Source: Cavenderia fasciculata
Taxonomy: Eukaryota > Evosea > Eumycetozoa > Acytosteliales > Cavenderiaceae
Assembly: GCF_000203815.1 (NCBI RefSeq)
Contig: NW_004457736.1
Coordinates: 744,001 to 808,000 of the forward strand
DNA: 64,000 nucleotides
Direction of reading: 5' to 3'
In this document: positions 1 to 12,034 of the stretch, piece after piece
How positions within the stretch are numbered: position 1 is the first letter of the stretch
How the letters are laid out: each line of letters starts with the position of its first letter
The notes under the pieces: model-generated
Told to the model about the DNA's origin: nothing
Database searches by the model: none
Seen by the model: the letters and a program-made list of their open reading frames with translations, nothing else
Translations under genes and position numbers: made by a program

Positions 1-26
1 ATTTTCTTTTGATTTATTTTTTGAAG

Positions 27-1547
27 GATTCTGGATTATTCCAAGATTTATTGGTTTGGGGTAGCACTATATTAATTCCATCACTAGAGGCATTTATTAA
101 AACCAAAACATCGAATCTATCAAAGAGAAAGAGAAGTTCATCAAGTAGTATTAAAAGTAGATTAGATGATGATGATCAAGATGAAGATGACAATGATAAT
201 GAAACGGATATTTTTAGAACAATGGAAAATTCATTCCATATGGATATTGTTAGAGTATTTTTATTATTTTTAACAGAGTATATTGCAATGGGATTATGCA
301 CTAAAACAACCATGTATGAATTGTATCAACTGGTGTTGAACCTATCCGAGATGATGAAGCACCATCCCAAGCTGTTTGAATCGATACAGCCCATCATCGC
401 CAAGTTTATCTACCAAGTCTATAATCACGCCAATGACGATCAAGTCTTGTCAAATGGTTCCATTAAATTATTAAACATCTTGTTTGAAAGTATTTCAATC
501 AATGCTGGCGGCGGCGGTGACGACGACGACGGACAAGATGGCCAAGAAGGTCAAGATCAACAAGTTGATGACAATAGTAGTAGTGGTAAAAAGAAAAAAG
601 ATTGGTTTAAACTTTCAGAATTGGTAACGCTCTTCCAATCAAAGGGCACGATATCAACATTGATTGGAGTGTTTGTCGAGATTGTGGCCAAGGATATATT
701 CAGCTTGATCAAGACCAACTATAGCAATCGATTAATCCGAAACATCGAACGACTTTCTCCATCCTCTCTATTTATTTGCAAGTGTTTGGCCAGATCTACA
801 GCAATCATTTCCTCACTCTCTGACTATATTGCTCAGTACATCAAGAATGAGAAAATGAGTAAACGATCAGTTCAATTTTCCCTAAATTTAATTTCCCTAA
901 TCATTTCATCTGCAAAGAAATTTTCAAGTATGTCAAACAAAACAAAACAAAACAAAATAGGATAAAGAAAGAAAGAAATATATATAAAGTCACTTCACTT
1001 GTACTAATTTAATTTATATTTCTTTTTTATCTGTTTTCTAGAAAATACTGATATTTCACCATTACATAATATATTAATTAATTTCATTGCCAAACTTCCT
1101 CACCATGCCGAGGAGGAAACACTTTATGCAGAGGATGGAGATGATTTATCAACCATTACTAACAGTACTGACAATAGCAATAGCAATAATAATAATACGA
1201 TAACATATACACTATTGGCTAAATTTTCAAATGATCTATTTAATTTATCAACATCTTCAAAATCGACAACAAAACCAACATCCACCTCTAAAAGAAAATC
1301 AAAAAAGGATAAACAAGAAGAAGAAAAGGAAAAGGAAATTGAAAAAGAAAAACAAGGTGATAAAATGCCTAAATTCATTCAAGAAGATGACGACGACAAT
1401 GATCAACAAAATAATCAAGATCATGATGATATAATACTAGATGAAGAGATTGATGATAATGAAGAAGAAGAAGAAGAAGAAGAAGAAGAAGAAGAAGAAG
1501 AAGAAGAGAAGACAAAAAACCAAAACGGAAAAAGAAAATCGAGATGA
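27..1547 (+). CDS. C-terminal part of an unidentified helical protein with an acidic/basic tail
   Basis: The gene enters from the left edge. An AT-rich acceptor ends at about 26. Exons are about 27-927 and 1042-1547, joined by a 114-bp intron (GTATGT donor, TTCTAG acceptor) in phase 1. About 468 residues are visible. The first two thirds are predicted alpha-helical, broken by low-complexity Ser/Asp inserts (around 135-170 and 500-590). The end is a Lys/Glu-rich stretch, a run of 14 or more Glu encoded by GAA repeats, and a basic KxxKRKSR terminus. A helical solenoid with acidic insertions and a basic tail would suit a nuclear scaffold. FANCD2/FANCI-like Fanconi proteins have this general look, but I could not align diagnostic motifs, so the family remains open. 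The N-terminus lies outside the window. Confidence 0.7.
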
Positions 1548-2269
1548 TAATAATAGATTCCATCCAATAAAATAAATAAATCAAAATGTATATAATAATA
1601 TAATAATATCATATCAACCTAAATTTAAAAGGAATGAAATATACAAATATTTATTGTATTTCCAGGGATGATGTTTTAGGAAATGTGAGCGAATAGAGTG
1701 CATAATAAATGATTTTGAGTGAGATGGGACAATATTATTATTATTATTATTATTATAACTTGCATATGGTATAGTTTAACCTTTAAGAGGTGAATCGGTA
1801 GGCAAGGCATATTGCTTCAATTTAATGTTAGAGACCCTCCCGTTTCATAGAAATATCAGGGATCTCCAGACATGAAATTGAAACAACATACCATGTCGCT
1901 TTTGCAATCAACAAGCCCAAGACCTAAATCACCGTTCAGTTTGACAGTGCCGTTCATTGGGTGTTCTATCAAATCTCTTACTATTAACGTTGATACTTGA
2001 ATTTGTAACTATTACTAGTAAAATTCTTTTTATACATAAATAACAATAAACTCGCATCGTCAAGATGAAATATCTTTGGATTTGCTGATGTCAGACACCC
2101 AAAAAAAAAATTAAAAAAAATAAAATACTTTTGAAAGGTGAGGAGGAAAGATTGGATGTCCTCCTTATTGCGTCTTTTTGACGTTTTTTTAAAACTACTT
2201 TTACTTTTACACAAATAGATAGAGATAGATATATTAACAAATAATCTAGATCTAATAATCAAAAGAAGG
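1548..2269. other. Intergenic spacer, tail-to-head
   Basis: This stretch has no supported gene. It holds the 3' flank of the left-edge gene, an ATT run near 1735-1755, a less AT-rich block at about 1790-1985 without an open frame or RNA fold that I recognise, poly-A/T tracts near 2100-2130, and the presumed promoter of the secreted-protein gene that begins at 2270. Confidence 0.5.
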
Positions 2270-3554
2270 ATGTTTAAAAACTTGTTATTGAGCATCATCT
2301 GCTTCTTGGTTGCAGTGGTTGCTGTTACTCTTGCAAGTGTCTATGACAATGATCCTGAACTCTGTAAACAACGTGTTGTCAGAGAGGATTGTCCAACTGT
2401 CCCAGCACCATTCGATAATGTAAACTCTAGTAATTATCATACATACACACAACATACAACATAGATATAGGAGATAGGATAGATATATATATTAAAGAAG
2501 AAGAAGAGATTATTAATAGTTTTTTTTCTTTTTTTTCATTTTAATTTAGATGATGTCATTGAAGTTTATTATTTACAAGCACCAATCTTTGAAGGATTGT
2601 ATGGTGACTTTGGAGGCAAGTTGGGTGGATACCACTCTGCTTTGGGTTTCTATGACTTGACCACCGGTATCAACTACACTGCTGAATACGATGCCTACTA
2701 TGAGGTTGCCAATGGCACCTTCCCAAACATCATGAACATCAACGGTACCGATGAAGTCGTCTGGTGCAATGCAGGTATTCTCTGCGCTTTCCCATGGATC
2801 AATGCCACCTATTGGGATTCCAAGCATTTCTCTACCGCCTCTAGAACCTATATGACCACCATCAATGGTTCTGTATTTAACCAATTCATTCCATGGAGTA
2901 TTTCCTATAATAATTCTAACCCAAGTATGTAACAAAACAAACAAAGTGATCTTTATTTATATATATATATATATTAATATTAATATTTAATTATTTTGAT
3001 TTGATTTGATTTATTTTTAGTTTACCAAACTTGGGATGTCTGGAACAGTTATGGTCAAGATCTTTACGTTCCATCAAACACTTGTGATGACTTTGCCGTT
3101 GCTGCCTTTAATTTCTTATACTCTCGTGGTTCCACCTACGACTGTAACATTGTTCTCAAGAGAGATTATATCAACCTCTTCTCTGAGAAGCCAGTACCAG
3201 TCGACTATGAAGAAAACAAGGACGAAATCATTAGATTCTATCAAGCCTTTAATGTCCAAAAGGGTGAATCATTCCTTACCATTCTTGAAAATCTTTTATC
3301 GATTGTTGGTTTACCAAAATTCATTTATATTCAAGAACAATATCTTCAATTATCATTAAACTTCCCGTATGTAGTTAAAACAAACAAACACAAAGAAATG
3401 GAAGGATACTAACAATTTTGATTGATTCATCTTATTTATTTATATTTATATTAGATTCGCAGATCTCAAGTATGATTTTGCTCCACTTCCAGGATGTCCA
3501 GCACCAAGCACCATTGATACCGAAAAGGTCATTCATATGCCAATCCGTAGATAA
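2270..3554 (+). CDS. Secreted protein of unknown function (4 exons)
   Basis: Exons 2270-2429, 2550-2924, 3021-3366 and 3455-3554 splice in frame to a 326-residue protein; every intron has a GTA donor and a T-rich AG acceptor. The start has a cleavable signal peptide (basic MFKN, hydrophobic LLLSIICFLVAVVAVTLA). The mature protein has several Cys (for example in ELCKQR, REDCPTV, WCNAG, YDCNIV, PGCPAP), N-glycosylation sequons and many aromatic residues, as expected of an extracellular or lysosomal globular protein. It resembles the dictyostelid secreted proteins catalogued as uncharacterised (UPF0522-type), but that is from memory and weak. No catalytic motif is recognisable. The coding DNA is clearly GC-richer than the introns, which supports the exon calls. 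Confidence 0.85.
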
Positions 3555-4417
3555 ATACCAATCGTTCTTTATCTAATTAAGATTCTTTTCTCATCATTTC
3601 TCATCAATTCAACATACCCATTTGTGTGGAAACAAAACGTACCAATGGATCGACATGTTGACTGATTGTGTACAAATTAACAACTTTTGTGTTTTTATAT
3701 TCAAACCTTATAATAATAAAGGCGATATTGACAAACACACATACATCTCTCTCTATAGGTCCCTAAGAGATCTATAGGTTTTAAACATCTCTCAAATAGT
3801 TGACTTTTTAAATGTGGTCGAGTCATAGGGATGAGCCCCATAGGTTGGCTACCGAGCTCACCAAAGAAACTCACGATTTGTGACCAAAGTGGGTATGATT
3901 GACCTACGATCACAGTCTCAGCAGAGTCCGATTTTCACAAAATATCTGTTTTAAAATGGGCTGTTGGCTGTTTTATCCCACTAGTTTGCTTGTTTGCCGC
4001 CTCTTCACTATCACGGTTTTTAATCTCCTCTCTTTCTTAAATACCTTATCTTTCTTTGTCAGACAAGAGAATAGAATACAGATAGACAAGACACAAGAAC
4101 AAGAAAGATAATACAATATATATTATCATTAGTTAACAACTCTTATAATTTCGCGAAACCTCTTCACAGATATTTTTCGAAAAGACTCATCCCTCGCCAC
4201 GCAAAGGGAATTTAGAAATCGCTCTGAAACATAGACTTTCAGATCGATACACACTTCTCAATTTATTTATTTATTTATTCACAGTTAATTAATCAATCAA
4301 CCAACCAATCATCATAACATAGATCAATATAGATAATACAGATAGATAGTTAGATAGATAGTTAGATATAGACAGTCAACAGTGGAGTACGTGTGGTGTG
4401 CGTGATTGATTGATGAA
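3555..4417. other. Intergenic spacer and PI3-kinase promoter region
   Basis: No gene is supported here. The part at about 3740-3990 is less AT-rich and contains short open stretches on both strands with no protein-like character. Upstream of 4418 come TTTA repeats (4262-4280), CAAT-rich DNA and a GATA-like run (4325-4372) that probably forms the 5' UTR of the PI3-kinase gene. Confidence 0.45.
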
Positions 4418-7400
4418 ATGAGTTCGACCACATTAGATGTTATTGATATCGATGATGAAGATTCAAACAAGTCATTACTTACTATCAATCTAGTTGTTGA
4501 TAAAGGTTCGACGTCAACAACATCATCATCATCATCATCTCCCGACAACAATACAGAAACAACAGAAACAGTAGACAACAAAGAATATTTAACAGTATTT
4601 ATTCAAAAAGATAAATGTCTTCATTCAGATGTACCTTGTTTTATTTCATCACTAAAGGTATGAGACTATCATAGTAATTACAATCTACAGCGAAGAAGAA
4701 GACTAATAACTCTATATATATTTTTCTAGACACAACTATTAAATACACTCAAAGAGTTGGAAGACTTTGAATCAAACCACAAAGAGTATAGCACAAATTC
4801 AAATTATTCATCTTGGTTAAACTATTTGCAATCCTTTCAAACTGATAAAATAGTACAATCAAATGTTTATCTAACTATTCCAAATAATAATAATAACAAA
4901 ATAGATAAACATGTTGGTGTTGTTGAGAATACAGTAGTTGTTGCTGGCTCGATAACAACAACCACCACTGAATCAACCACAACTACTGAATCTTTGGCCA
5001 CTCCCTCAACAAATAATGTAGAAGAAGAAGAAGAAGAAGAAGAAGAAGAAGAAGAAGAAGAAGAAGAAGAAGAAAAAGAAAAAGAACAACAACAAGAGTC
5101 TGCTTCATCTTCAACATTGAATGATGGTGAAGACACCAAACCAAATGAAGAAAAGAAAAAGATGAGTTTAAAGATTACAGATATTAAATTAAATACTACA
5201 CCAAGTTTAATTGAAAAGGTAAAGAACTCTGTTATTGGCATCAAATGAAGCATCGTCTGCATTATCACCATCATCTTTTAAAGCAGATGGTGATAATAAT
5301 AATAATAATAATGCTAGCACGATATCAAATTCTCTACCACCTTTGATGTTATCATCATCATCATCATCATCGTCTAATCCTGGATCACCTTCATTGTCAT
5401 CTACATCCAAGAGATGGACATCAACAAAACCAACTGGGTCAATGTTTTTTGCAGGTGGTTCTAGTCTTGGAACAATTCCTGGTGGATTACCAGGTACAAC
5501 AACAACAACATCAACTGGTGTTGGTGGTGGAGTACCAATGTCGCTAAGAGAAGGTTCTTCATTATCACTTCGTAGTCAAATGGCTATGAGTAGTGGAGGA
5601 GGAGCAGCTGGATCAAGTATTGGTGCCAGTCTTGGTACAAGTGGTAGTAGATTCTTTACTCCAAGAGAAAGTGTTAATCTAAGTGGTGGTGGTAGTGGTG
5701 CACAATCATCATCTCCATTACTCATTTCTAAAACATCATCATCATCAGAGGATCAAGATCAAGATCAACAACAAAAAGAACAACAACAAGAACAATCGGA
5801 TAATCAAACGAATCAAAATAATTCATCACCTACGAGTGCAGCAGCAATGGTAATGAAAAAGAGAATAATCAAATCATTTATTTATAACAAGCAAACCTAT
5901 GACAACTGTCCATCGGTTCATGACGACTATGAAGAGGAAAAGGAGATTCCAGCATTGGCTGAATCATTTGAAACCAATGTGATTGTTTTGTTGCCGTGTA
6001 GACATCACATCAAGGTACCAGCATCGAGTATTTCGACGATTGAATCGATCAGACAGCTGGCATGGGCAACCGCCAAGATGCAAGGACACAGGATAAAGAA
6101 TAATCTGAAAGCTTATTTCTTCAAGTGGAACAACTCGGAGATTTTGTTTGACAAGGAGTCGACTATCAAGGATTTGGTTGTGTATCCTCCATCGTCCATG
6201 TTTGTCAATGGAACACAGACGAGCATACGATTCGAGTTGATTGAAAAGGATACCATGTGCAAGGAGCGACTTGTGGATCTACAGGCATCGGAAATCAACG
6301 GGCGTCCGTCCTATTGGAAAGCACATATTGACGAAGTCATCACATTCAACCGAAAGAATAGAATGTTGGCATCGTTGGCACGTGATACACCCGGCTCGAT
6401 AGAAAATGCCCGTCTTACACCATACCCACCTCCCTCTACCATCCCAGAGTTTTTCGTCATCAAGATCCATCTCCGCAACCAAACCAAGTCTCTTCGTTGC
6501 ACACGAAATCATACTGCAGAGACACTCATGGCAATCCTCTCTGAAAAAGTCAAAAACACATTGCCTTTTGATCCTTCGCAATGGCGATTCCTCATTACTG
6601 GAAAGTACCAATACATTCGTCCAAAGGTACCTCTCTTGTCGGTCGAGTTAGTAGTAGAGAGTATAAAGAGAACGGGTGAGGTCACTCTAACGATGGTCGA
6701 GTTGAACGAGCTTGGGTTACGTGAAGACATTAGAATGAGTAATATATTTGACCAGAATCCAAAATATGCACACAGACAATCACCCATACTCGACATTATT
6801 TTCAGTCACAAGAAACAAAAACATAATCGACAGGCGTTGGGAGGTAGTACCAATACTAGCAACACTTCTTCTCCGATTGGATCGATTTCCGACTCGTTAC
6901 CTTCAACTCCTCCAGCATCTACATCCACCACTTCACTACCCGATATTTACAATCTATCGCTGTCACCACAACAACAACAACAACAACAATCATTATCAAC
7001 ATCGGCACTACCAGATTTACAAAATGCAATTCAACAACAAGACGATATTACACTCCCAACTACAACCATCAATGCATTAGAGATTCATGAAAACTTCCAA
7101 CTCCGACTACTTCACGCACACGAAATTGATTCGGCCAGTGTAAAGGGTCACTTTAGTACCAATGATATGTCAAATATCATGATCTATGTGGAATTTGGTA
7201 TTTATTATGGAGGTTTATTGATTGCACCAACCGTTACAAGCAAACCTATACCATTCCAAGACACTATAGTATGGAATGAATGGATTACACTACCTATTGC
7301 ACTATCTTCGATTCCACTTGGATCGAGATTATGTTTCTCTATCAATGCCAAGCATCGTGACAATAATGTTGCACTTGGATGGGTGGGTCATCGTATCTAT

Positions 7401-9370
7401 GACTCGGAGAATCTTTTTTATACTAGTACACCCTACAGTCTTTTGCTTTGGCCAGGCAAGGTCAACCCAATCGGCACCTGTGTAGATAATTTACAATCAA
7501 AGGATCAGGCCATCATCATTGCCTTTGAATTCCACGACTATTCCACTCCACACAACATTCATTACCCCGACCTACTGTTGTGCACAGCTCAAGAACCAAT
7601 CCCATCCATCGATATAGGTGATCATGAAAAGGTCAACCTCATACTACGTCAAGATCCACTCTACTCACTCTCTGAAGACGAGAAACAATTAATGTGGAAA
7701 TCTAGATACTATTGTCAAACACTTCCTCATTCACTCTCTAAATTACTTCAATCTGTACAATGGACAAATATCAGTCGTGTTGGTGAAATGTTTAGATTAT
7801 TAAATAATTGGCCTTTATTATCCCCAATTACTTCTTTAGAATTATTAGATCCAAAGGTAAGTAAAAAAAAAACAAAAAGAAAAGATAAAGAAATTAATTT
7901 CTAATTTTTTTTTTTTTTTTCTAAAAGTTTGCAGATTGTATAAAAATTAGAGAATATGTAGTAAAATGTTTAGATCATATAACAGATTATGAATTGGAAT
8001 TATATATGTTACAATTGGTACAAGCTATTAAACACGATTGTTTCCATGGAAGTGCACTTTCATTGTTTTTGCTTGGTCGGGTTTTCCAAAACACTTCTGT
8101 ATTGGCACACCCATTCTTTTGGAATTTAAGAGCCGACTTGGACAATCAAGAGGTTAGTGAAAGATTCAGGTTGTTGACGGCGGCATTTTTACGATTTACT
8201 CCACATTTGCACGAACCATTTAAACAACAAATACAAACACTTGGCATTCTCGAGGGTATTGCAAAGCAGGTTAAAGAAGTGTCTCTAGATAAGAGAAAAC
8301 CTTTAATCGAAGAATTGCTTCGAGCTGAAAAGAATCTACCATCATCGCTCACTGTACCATTTGACCCGACCATCAAGGTAATGGACATTATCCCCGAAAA
8401 ATGCAAAAGTATGGATAGCGCCAAAGTACCTCTATGGGTAGTATACAAAAACAGAGACCTCCACGCCACCAACTTTCAAATGATTGTGAAAACTGGTGAT
8501 GATCTTAGACAAGATATTCTAACGTTGCAACTACTCAAACTTATGGATCACATGTGGAAGAGTGAAGGATTGGATTTACATATGACCATCTATCGTTGTA
8601 TTGCCACTGGTATGGGTACAGGACTCATCGAAGTCGTTGGAAATGCTGAAACAGCCGCCAAGATTCAAGCAGCTGCCGGTGGCATGACTGGTGCATTCAA
8701 GCAAACACCCATTGCCAATTGGTTAAAGAATGGTAATCTCACTGAAAACAATTATCAAAAGGCTGTTACAAAATTCACTCTATCATGTGCCGGTTATTGT
8801 GTTGCCACCTATGTCTTGGGAATCGGTGATCGACACAACGACAATATTATGGTAGATAAATTTGGTCATCTATTTCATATTGGTAAGTCTAAAACAAAAA
8901 AAAAAATCAATCCAAAAGATCAAAATACTTAATTATTTTTATTTATTTATTTATTTTTAGACTTTGGACATTTCCTTGGTAATTTTAAAACATGGGCAGG
9001 ATTCCAAAGAGAAAAGGCTCCTTTTGTATTAACACCAGATTTTGTATATGTAATTGGTAACAAGGATTCACCAAACTTTCAATTCTTTGTTGAAACTTGT
9101 TGCAAGGCCTATAATATTCTCAGAAAGAATGACCATATATTTTACAGCATGTTTGAGCTGATGTTAAGTACTGGTATCCCAGAACTTAAATGTGAGCAAG
9201 ACATTATGTATCTTCGTGACAAGTTTAGAAGTGATCTCAGTGACGAAGAAGCATCCGAACGTTTCACAAAACTAATCCATGAATCAATTCATACTCTAAC
9301 CACTCAAGTTAACTTTGCAATTCATATTTTTGCAAGAAGTCATTCTCTAAAAGAAAAATCATCAAATTAA
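4418..9370 (+). CDS. Class I phosphatidylinositol 3-kinase catalytic subunit
   Basis: It phosphorylates PtdIns(4,5)P2 to PIP3 at the plasma membrane, downstream of Ras and G proteins (family knowledge). Exons: 4418-4657, 4730-?5126, ?5251-7856, 7928-8882, 8961-9370, giving about 1,535 residues, close to the roughly 1,570 of D. discoideum PikA-type enzymes. Order: low-complexity N-terminus (poly-Glu, Ser, Asn, Gln); an adaptor/Ras-binding-like region (5960-6260, then the RBD about 6430-6690); C2 domain (7075-7465); helical PIK domain (7640-7990 and on); kinase domain with GDDLRQD, catalytic GIGDRHNDN and activation loop beginning HIDFGHFLGNFK, which spans the last intron. The ATG at 4418 is chosen because the in-frame codons before it are not ATG. 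The junction between exons 2 and 3 is uncertain: the frames abut at 5223-5248 and only an unusual GTGAAG donor at 5127 restores phase. The pikA/B/C type cannot be decided. Confidence 0.95.
5021..5075 (+). repeat. GAA trinucleotide run encoding poly-Glu
   Basis: Roughly eighteen GAA codons in the N-terminal low-complexity part of the PI3-kinase gene. Similar GAA runs occur at 1462-1506 in the left-edge gene. Such in-frame triplet tracts are common in dictyostelid genes and probably vary in length. Confidence 0.9.
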
Positions 9371-9445
9371 GAAAATAGAATTAAATTAATAATAACTAAT
9401 AATAAAACTAATCCCCCACACACAACAATATTAACTCAATTAAAT

Positions 9446-9518
9446 AAATAAATATAATCATTTATTATTTACAAAGATATTCTTTAATATCTTGGGTACC
9501 CATTTGATAAACTTGTCT
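9446..9518 (-). pseudogene. Fragment of the LRR gene 3' end
   Basis: About 73 bp match the 3' end of the LRR gene (10083-10158), including its AT-rich 3' flank. Read on the minus strand it ends RQVYQMGTQDIKEYLCK and a stop, against RQVYQKGTQGIKDYLCK in the intact gene. The frame is kept over the matched part, but nothing upstream looks like LRR sequence. It is a scrap of a local duplication lying just downstream of the PI3-kinase gene. Confidence 0.7.
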
Positions 9519-9665
9519 CCAATTGGTTGATATGGAGTTGGGAATAGGTCATTTTGGTGTTTGTGATGATGAATAATTAAACAATTTAGGTGATATCTTC
9601 AAGAGAAATTTTATTTTGGACTATTCATAGTCAATGAATGCTTGACTTGGTAGATAATAATGTAT

Positions 9666-9848
9666 TTAACACCAGTTGTTGCCATTGCCAATATTAATAT
9701 CAATATCAATATCGATATCAATATTATTGGCACGGTTACGACGACCACCACAACATCCTCTACGAGCAATAGTTGATTCTCCAGTGGAACTGGAATGGTT
9801 TGATGCTTGGAGCAATGAAGAGTTTTGGATGTTTTTACCAGCACCCAA
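9666..9848 (-). pseudogene. Small RRGCCGG/(ID)n protein copy without a clear ATG
   Basis: Minus-strand reading gives a Ser-rich start, ARRGCCGGRRNRANN and then alternating Ile-Asp, ending in a stop at 9666. It mirrors the plus-strand copy at 9829-10023. No ATG in frame precedes it and no good acceptor is visible upstream, so it may be a broken inverted copy or a 3' exon whose first exon I cannot place. The Ser-rich/GCCGG layout recalls the small HssA-like proteins of Dictyostelium, made in large numbers during development; this is a resemblance only. Confidence 0.4.
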
Positions 9849-10000
9849 TCAAAATGTTACCAACCAAAGTTATTCAGATGTATCAAGTGATTCTGTCAAT
9901 TCCATTGCTTGTAGACGTCGTCGTGGATGTTGTGGTGGTAAGAACATTGATATTGATATCGATATTGATATTTGTATTGACAATGCTTTTGGTGGTCGTG
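9674..10000. repeat. Imperfect inverted repeat carrying two small-gene copies
   Basis: The arm at about 9674-9775 is the imperfect reverse complement of about 9900-10000. Both arms carry the CGTCGT-rich block, the TGTTGTGGTGG core and the ATTGATATCGATATTGAT tract, separated by about 125 bp of unique DNA. Transcripts across it could fold into a long hairpin. Confidence 0.75.
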
Positions 10001-10023
10001 GTGCTCGTAATGGATGGTGGTAA
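9829..10023 (+). CDS. Small RRGCCGG/(ID)n protein, HssA-like
   Basis: A 64-residue frame from ATG 9829: MFLPAPNQN, a Ser/Asn-rich segment, SIACRRRRGCCGGK, an alternating IDIDIDIDICID stretch and a Gly/Arg tail ending GARNGWW. The Cys-Cys-Gly-Gly core and short length resemble the HssA/B-like families of dictyostelids. Upstream in-frame sequence is open but is the reverse complement of the other copy, so the ATG at 9829 is preferred. The true 5' end could lie in an unseen exon. Confidence 0.45.
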   Translation: MFLPAPNQNVTNQSYSDVSSDSVNSIACRRRRGCCGGKNIDIDIDIDICIDNAFGGRGARNGWW

Positions 10024-10102
10024 TATTATATAGTGTTGATGAATATATATGGATCATTATTCTAATATTTCGTTAAATGGAAATAAATATAATCATTTAT
10101 TA

Positions 10103-12034
10103 TTATTTACAAAGATAATCTTTAATACCTTGAGTACCCTTTTGATAAACTTGTCTTGGAAGTTGTTTTAAAAAGATATTGTTTTTAGTTAGATCCAAAT
10201 CCAACAACCAATCCATTTTACCAATTTCTGATGGCAATGATTCAATCTTGTTGTTTGCCAGTACTAGTTGGTTAAGTTGTTTGAATGAATAAATCTTTTT
10301 TGAAACTGTTTTAAGCTTGTTATTTGACAAGTCAATCATTCTAATCGATTTGAATGATTTAAGAGCAGTAGAGTCATCAATCTCTATGGCATCGATTTGA
10401 TTTGAAGCAACTGAAATCTTTTCCAATATTTCAAAAGCTTCGAATATACTTGATAAATTAGTATTATTTAATTTGTTATTATTTACATATAATTCTTTTA
10501 ATGAAGAAGATAGAGATGATGATGATGAAGAGGATGAAGAAGATGAAAATGGTAAATTATTTAATTGATTATTATCAAGATATAGTATTTCCAATCGACC
10601 AAGACAATTGATCGATGTTGGTAGAGATAAAAGTTTGTTTGATGCCAAATTCAAAGATACAAGGTTTCCAAATTGATTCTTGAATAATGGTTCCCATAAA
10701 CTTTCCAATTGATTCGATTCTAAATTTAATGATCTTAGGTTACATAATTGATCAGATTCCAACGAATCTCCAAAACTTATAATTTCATTAAATGATAAAT
10801 CCAAATCTTCCAAATGATTTAAATGTATTAAAACTTGTCCATCTATCTTTTTTAATTTATTATATGATAACTAAAAAATAGAAAGAAGAATTAATATTAA
10901 TATTAATATATTTCCCATTTCATTTCTACTTTTTTTACTTACATTTAATTTTAAAATATTAATAAAAGGTTGATTAAAATTTAGATTATTGATTTGGTTG
11001 TGTGATAGACTGAGAAGTTGTAATGAAGAAGTTGGGAATAAAGAAGATGATGGAATGTCTACTAATTGATTTCTATCCAATAGTAGGTGTTTTAAATTTA
11101 CAAATTGATCGAGGTGATCTTGTTCCAAGACTGCTATTAAATTGGATGCCATCGATAGGTGTTGTAGTGAGGGGATGACTGGAATGGCAGAGACTGATTG
11201 AATGGAATTCATGGAAATGATTAATTTCTCTAGATGCTCCAACTCACCTATATTCGATGGTAACCGATCTATTTGATTATCATATACATTTATACATTGT
11301 AGACTCTTGCAATCGTTTGCAATCCAATCTGGTAACGTTGTTAATGAATTGTGTCCAAGATGTATCTTTACTAGTTTATCAAGTGTTCCACCACCACCAC
11401 TACCATCTATAGTCTTGATATTATTCTTTTCCAAATCTCTTAAATTCTTTCTTGTATAATCAATTTCATCATCTGATGTTATATAAATCAGAGCTTCTGA
11501 AATGGTTGAAAGAAGGGAAGAAGAAGAAGAGGTTGTTGTGTTTGTTGTTGTTGTTGTAGTTGGTAAGATTGAAGGACTGGTAGAGTTTGAAGGCGAAGAT
11601 GATGATATAAACGAGTGCGATGGTAATGACTGCGATTGAATTGGAGGTGAGAATGATCCAGTTATAGATTGTGGAGATGGAGGAGGGGCGTTTGTATTAG
11701 CAGTACCATCATTACTATTGTTATTGTTATTGGGTGATTGAGGGTTGCTATTATTGTTACTACCCTTTTTGCTGCTACTACCGCTACTTCCTTTGCTCGA
11801 TGACTTCTTTTCGATCTTTTTAGATGTTGACGACGGTGATGATGTTGACGACTTGGACTTTCTGCTATTGTTGTCCTTCACTTGAAGGAATCTTGAAGAA
11901 GTTGTTGTAGTATTGTCACCACCACTGGGAATGGGAAGAGAGTCAACAGACACTGGAGTAGAACTAGACCTCTTCCTTCCTGCAGAGGACGACGATGATG
12001 ATGATGTATCAACAGAAGAAGTTGAATTACCCAT
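10103..12034 (-). CDS. Leucine-rich repeat protein with a predicted myristoylated N-terminus
   Basis: Exons 12034-10943 and 10870-10103 (intron 10942-10871, GTAAGT donor, TTTTAG acceptor, phase 0) encode 619 residues. The start, MGNSTSSVD, fits an N-myristoylation signal, so membrane anchoring is likely. Residues to about 165 are Ser/Asn/Thr/Pro low complexity with Lys-rich patches. From about 190 to 600 there is a run of 22-24-residue LRRs of the LxxLxLxxNxL type (for example LSLSHNQINNL, LDLSFNEI, LYLDNNQLNNLP, IDLSNNKLKTV), interrupted by a poly-Ser insert near 455. The C-terminal LPRQVYQKGTQGIKDYL looks like the cap found after LRRs in many dictyostelid proteins. No kinase or Roc domain is present. 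It is probably an adaptor in signalling; its partner is unknown. Confidence 0.93.

Noticed and set aside
1790-1985. Possible structured RNA gene in a less AT-rich block
   Set aside because: No tRNA-like fold, no convincing promoter element such as CCCATAA upstream and no clear inverted repeat.
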